From an uncultured Bacteroidales bacterium (lineage in GTDB: Bacteria; Bacteroidota; Bacteroidia; Bacteroidales; UBA932): a DNA stretch of 64,000 bases. Made by a program: the position numbers and the translations under genes. The stretch lies in NCBI GenBank assembly GCA_934725575.1, contig CAKVCK010000003.1, positions 1 to 64,000 of the forward strand. Reading direction: 5' to 3'. This document shows, piece by piece, positions 61,662-64,000 of the stretch (positions are counted from its first letter, which is position 1; each line of letters opens with the position of its first letter). Below the pieces are notes generated by a model. The model worked only from the letters and a program-made list of their open reading frames with translations, was not told where the DNA came from and searched no databases.

Positions 61662-63428
61662 TTATCTTTCCCTGATCACATCTCCGTGATCCTTCACCAC
61701 AGCCTCTTTCCACTTCTCGGTGTATCCAGGCTGGGTAAGTCCTTCAGGAGTCCCCTCGTGCCACTTTGTATGCTTGAAGGAACCGTCCTCGTTCTGGGCC
61801 TTGACGTTGCCGTCGATGTACTTGACCAGAAGCAGTTCCTCAAGGGCGACCCAATTCTCGAACTGGGTCTGGGCGGTGCTTACTGAATATTCAGTGAGCA
61901 TCTTCCTGACGGACGCGAACCAGTCCTTGCTGTCCAGGCCTTTCCTCTCGGCTTTCGGGAGTATGGCGTTATAGGCTTCCAGAGCCTTGCGGTCCATCTC
62001 GGCAAGTTTTGAGCCCATCTGCTCGTTCTCGAAACTGTCGATGGCTTCCTTAACTGTCGGAGCCATAATGTTGTAGGCCTTGTAGCAGGCGTTGGCGACA
62101 CGGTTGTTGATCCAGAATGACGCGGTAGGGGAGTATTTCAGCATATTCCCGTTGCCTACCCTGAAGCACTCCGGAACCTTGTCCGTGTTTGTGTAGATCG
62201 GGGTGACGTAGGATGTCGCGGCGTCATCGGTTCCGAACCAGAGGACTCCGCCGACAACGTCCGGGAGGTCGTGCCTGGACTGGCCCACGAACCAGAATCC
62301 GGTCTGCTGGGTGGCGATGGCCCTCTCGTTGACATAGCGCCAGCCCTTGTACTCGAAGCCCATCGGCCTCCATCTGTAAGGGAGCGCGTTGCCGCCGGCT
62401 CCGATGTCGGTGGTCATGTCCAGAGGGGTTCCCTCGAAATGATCCCTCATCGCGTCGGCCACATTCTTCACGGAGATCTTCCTGGCCGGTTTCACGAACA
62501 GCGGCATCCTGTGGCTGAGATCCTTGCCGGTGATGTAGTCGTGGTAGGCCGAGGCTGGCTCGGTGATGGTCTTTCCGTCCAACTCGTAGGTGAATTGTCC
62601 GTCGCAGAGGATGTTGAAGGCGCTCCATGCCCTTGCGTCGCAGCCCCTTACGGTTCCGAAATCGGCCGGGCAGTAGGCGGCGCTGAAATCGAAGTCCTCA
62701 TCCTTGCCGTCGAAGTAGCCTTTCTCTCTCGCGAAGGAAATCACGTCAGGGGCGTAGAGGCAGTTCTCCGGGTCGTTCAGCGGGAAGGTCTGGATGCGTG
62801 CCTGGTTGGCGTGCGAGCAGATGTAGCCGTCAGGAATCCTCCTGGCCACCCAGACGAAGCCTTTGCGTATGTTCTTTCCGCCCTTCATCTCGCATCCCTT
62901 TCCGATGAGGTCCATTATCCAGGCCTCGTCCTTGTCCGCTATCGAGAATGTCTCGCCTTCGGAAGCGTAGCCATATTCATTGGCCAGATCGACGATGACC
63001 TTGATCGCTTCCCTTGCGGTGCGGGCTCTTTGCAGGGTAACGTAGATGAGTGAACCATAGTCCATTATGGCGGTGGTGTCTTCCAATTCCAACCTTCCGC
63101 CCCATGTGGTTTCGGCGATGATGAGCTGATGTTCGTTCATATTCCCGACAGTCTTGTAGGTGTGCGCCACCTGCGGGATCTGTCCCATCGGCTTGTAGGA
63201 GTCCCAGTTGATGATGTCGAGCATCGAGCCGGTTTTCCAGTTCGCGGCCGGATGGAAGTACAGCTCTCCGTAGAGGACGTGTGAGTCCGCCGCGTACGAG
63301 ATTATGTTCGAGTTGTCGGTGCTGGCTCCCCTTGTAACGATGATGTTGGTGCAGGCATCAGCCCTGAAGCTTGCCGTGAGCACGCCGATGGCGGTCAGGA
63401 GTGCGTAGATGGTTGAATTTTTAGCCAT
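61662..63428 (-). CDS. C69-family dipeptidase
   Basis: C69 (PepD-type) enzymes are Ntn hydrolases that cut dipeptides. The 588-residue protein has a signal sequence whose removal before Cys26 (DACTNIIVTRGAS) would expose the N-terminal nucleophile. Conserved segments include AYAADSHVLYGELY, NEHQLIIAETTWGGR, DYGSLIYVTLQRARTAREAI and MDLIGKGCEMKGG, with VARRIPDGYICSHANQARI. It leads the minus-strand operon and would finish the dipeptides released by the S46 enzyme. The TonB receptor gene follows after 21 bases. No TAnnTTTG box is obvious upstream. Confidence 0.94.
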   Translation of the reverse strand: MAKNSTIYALLTAIGVLTASFRADACTNIIVTRGASTDNSNIISYAADSHVLYGELYFHPAANWKTGSMLDIINWDSYKPMGQIPQVAHTYKTVGNMNEHQLIIAETTWGGRLELEDTTAIMDYGSLIYVTLQRARTAREAIKVIVDLANEYGYASEGETFSIADKDEAWIMDLIGKGCEMKGGKNIRKGFVWVARRIPDGYICSHANQARIQTFPLNDPENCLYAPDVISFAREKGYFDGKDEDFDFSAAYCPADFGTVRGCDARAWSAFNILCDGQFTYELDGKTITEPASAYHDYITGKDLSHRMPLFVKPARKISVKNVADAMRDHFEGTPLDMTTDIGAGGNALPYRWRPMGFEYKGWRYVNERAIATQQTGFWFVGQSRHDLPDVVGGVLWFGTDDAATSYVTPIYTNTDKVPECFRVGNGNMLKYSPTASFWINNRVANACYKAYNIMAPTVKEAIDSFENEQMGSKLAEMDRKALEAYNAILPKAERKGLDSKDWFASVRKMLTEYSVSTAQTQFENWVALEELLLVKYIDGNVKAQNEDGSFKHTKWHEGTPEGLTQPGYTEKWKEAVVKDHGDVIRER

Positions 63429-63486
63429 TTTGCGATTAACGTATTATTGATTAATTTTGTTACCTCTATTAATAAAATGTAAAGAT

Positions 63487-63924
63487 ATGAAAAATATTTT
63501 TCTTACGCTCGTATGCCTGGCCATTTCAGGGTTGACGGTCTTCGCCCAGCAGAATCCTCCGAGCCCGGAAGAGCAGGAAAAAAAGTTGGCGGAATATATC
63601 GAAAAGGAGGTTGACCGTTTGGAGATGACCCTCAAGCTGGAGGATTGGCAGGTGTTCTACGTGGACTCGATCCTGAACCACGACTATCGTGCGATGCACG
63701 AAGAGATGAACAGCCTGTCTTCCGCCAAGGTGTCCAACTATGACATATACGCAAGAGCCAGCGACAAGTGGGCGGAGAATATTTATGTCGCGTTTCGTAA
63801 GGTGTTGAATGACAGCCAGTGGGAGAAATATTTGAAGAGCGGGGCGGCGCGTGAGAAGAAGGCGCGTGAAAAAAGAAAGGCGAAGATGGAAAAGTCTTCT
63901 GCCAAACTTCCGGAAAATGATTAA
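63487..63924 (+). CDS. Small secreted helical protein of unknown function
   Basis: From Met at 63487 (145 residues) there is a signal peptide (MKNIFLTLVCLAISGLTVFAQ) and then a Glu/Lys-rich helical body (SPEEQEKKLAEYIEKEVDRLEMTLKLEDWQVFYVDSILNHDYRAMHEEMNSL, then a basic C-terminal coil). It reads like the small periplasmic Spy/DUF-type helical proteins of Bacteroidales, which respond to envelope stress, but I do not recognise a family. It is divergent from the C69 gene and upstream of the probable pheS. Confidence 0.65.
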   Translation: MKNIFLTLVCLAISGLTVFAQQNPPSPEEQEKKLAEYIEKEVDRLEMTLKLEDWQVFYVDSILNHDYRAMHEEMNSLSSAKVSNYDIYARASDKWAENIYVAFRKVLNDSQWEKYLKSGAAREKKAREKRKAKMEKSSAKLPEND

Positions 63925-63929
63925 CTTTG
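63922..63929 (+). promoter_or_regulatory. -7 box upstream of the probable pheS
   Basis: TAACTTTG, a TAnnTTTG match 21 bases before the ATG at 63951; it overlaps the stop codon of the preceding gene. Confidence 0.6.
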
Positions 63930-63950
63930 CAAGAATATTTCAGGAATATT

Positions 63951-64000
63951 ATGAAAGAAGAAATAGAAAAGCTGCTCGCGCATGTCAGCGAGCTGAATTG
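63951..64000 (+). CDS. Start of a gene cut by the window edge, probable phenylalanyl-tRNA synthetase alpha subunit
   Basis: Only 16 residues are visible (MKEEIEKLLAHVSELN). They resemble the helical N-terminus of PheS in Bacteroidales, but the segment is too short to be sure. Confidence 0.4.
   Translation, partial: MKEEIEKLLAHVSELN

Overview
The window looks like a chromosomal segment from a member of the order Bacteroidales (Bacteroidota). The evidence is: promoters of the Bacteroidota type (a TTG box about 19-20 bases before TAnnTTTG); few Shine-Dalgarno sequences; the order tRNAs-tuf-tRNA(Trp)-secE-nusG-rplKAJL-rpoBC; an S16 protein with a long charged tail; TonB receptors with a CarboxypepD_reg domain; DUF4876 and DUF6850 proteins; and S46 and C69 peptidases. 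I cannot name the genus.

Layout. 0-2.7 kb: a frame-disrupted surface protein gene and a GHL10-type glycosidase lipoprotein. 2.8-10.9 kb: a purine operon (purF, purM, purH, purD, folD) with a radical SAM enzyme and its partner lipoprotein between purM and purH. 11-18.6 kb: a small secreted protein, tRNA-Leu, rpsP-rimM, two lipoproteins and two related MFS transporters. 18.7-33.5 kb: dxs, four tRNAs, tuf, tRNA-Trp, secE, nusG, ribosomal proteins and rpoB/rpoC. 33.7-37.6 kb: a LacI regulator divergent from xpt, an internally shortened NCS2 permease and a GH78-like hydrolase. 37.7-44.7 kb: an OmpA/TPR lipoprotein, a sigma-54 activator, lptE, a TPR protein, secG and a ClpB without its N-domain. 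44.7-50.8 kb: an accessory island with a REP-type Y1 transposase, structured repeats, a GC-rich pair of surface protein genes and a group II intron remnant. 50.8-63.4 kb: a minus-strand operon of C69 dipeptidase, TonB receptor, DUF4876, DUF6850, M16 protease and S46 dipeptidyl-peptidase, which I read as a peptide degradation and uptake system. The right edge holds a small secreted protein and the first codons of a probable pheS.

Most unusual signals: (1) the tetramer CATG is almost absent from the core genes (about 3 copies between 10 and 44.7 kb, where about 135 would be expected by chance) and returns sharply from 44.8 kb onward, so it acts as a genome signature that marks acquired DNA; (2) the hexamer GAATAT/ATATTC is strongly over-represented (about 35 in the first 10 kb against about 5 expected); (3) a hairpin family keeps an identical core and loop while its outer arms differ but remain self-complementary; (4) the peptidase/TonB/DUF operon; (5) a lipoprotein with 216-bp repeats and a C-terminal domain resembling a diversity-generating retroelement target.
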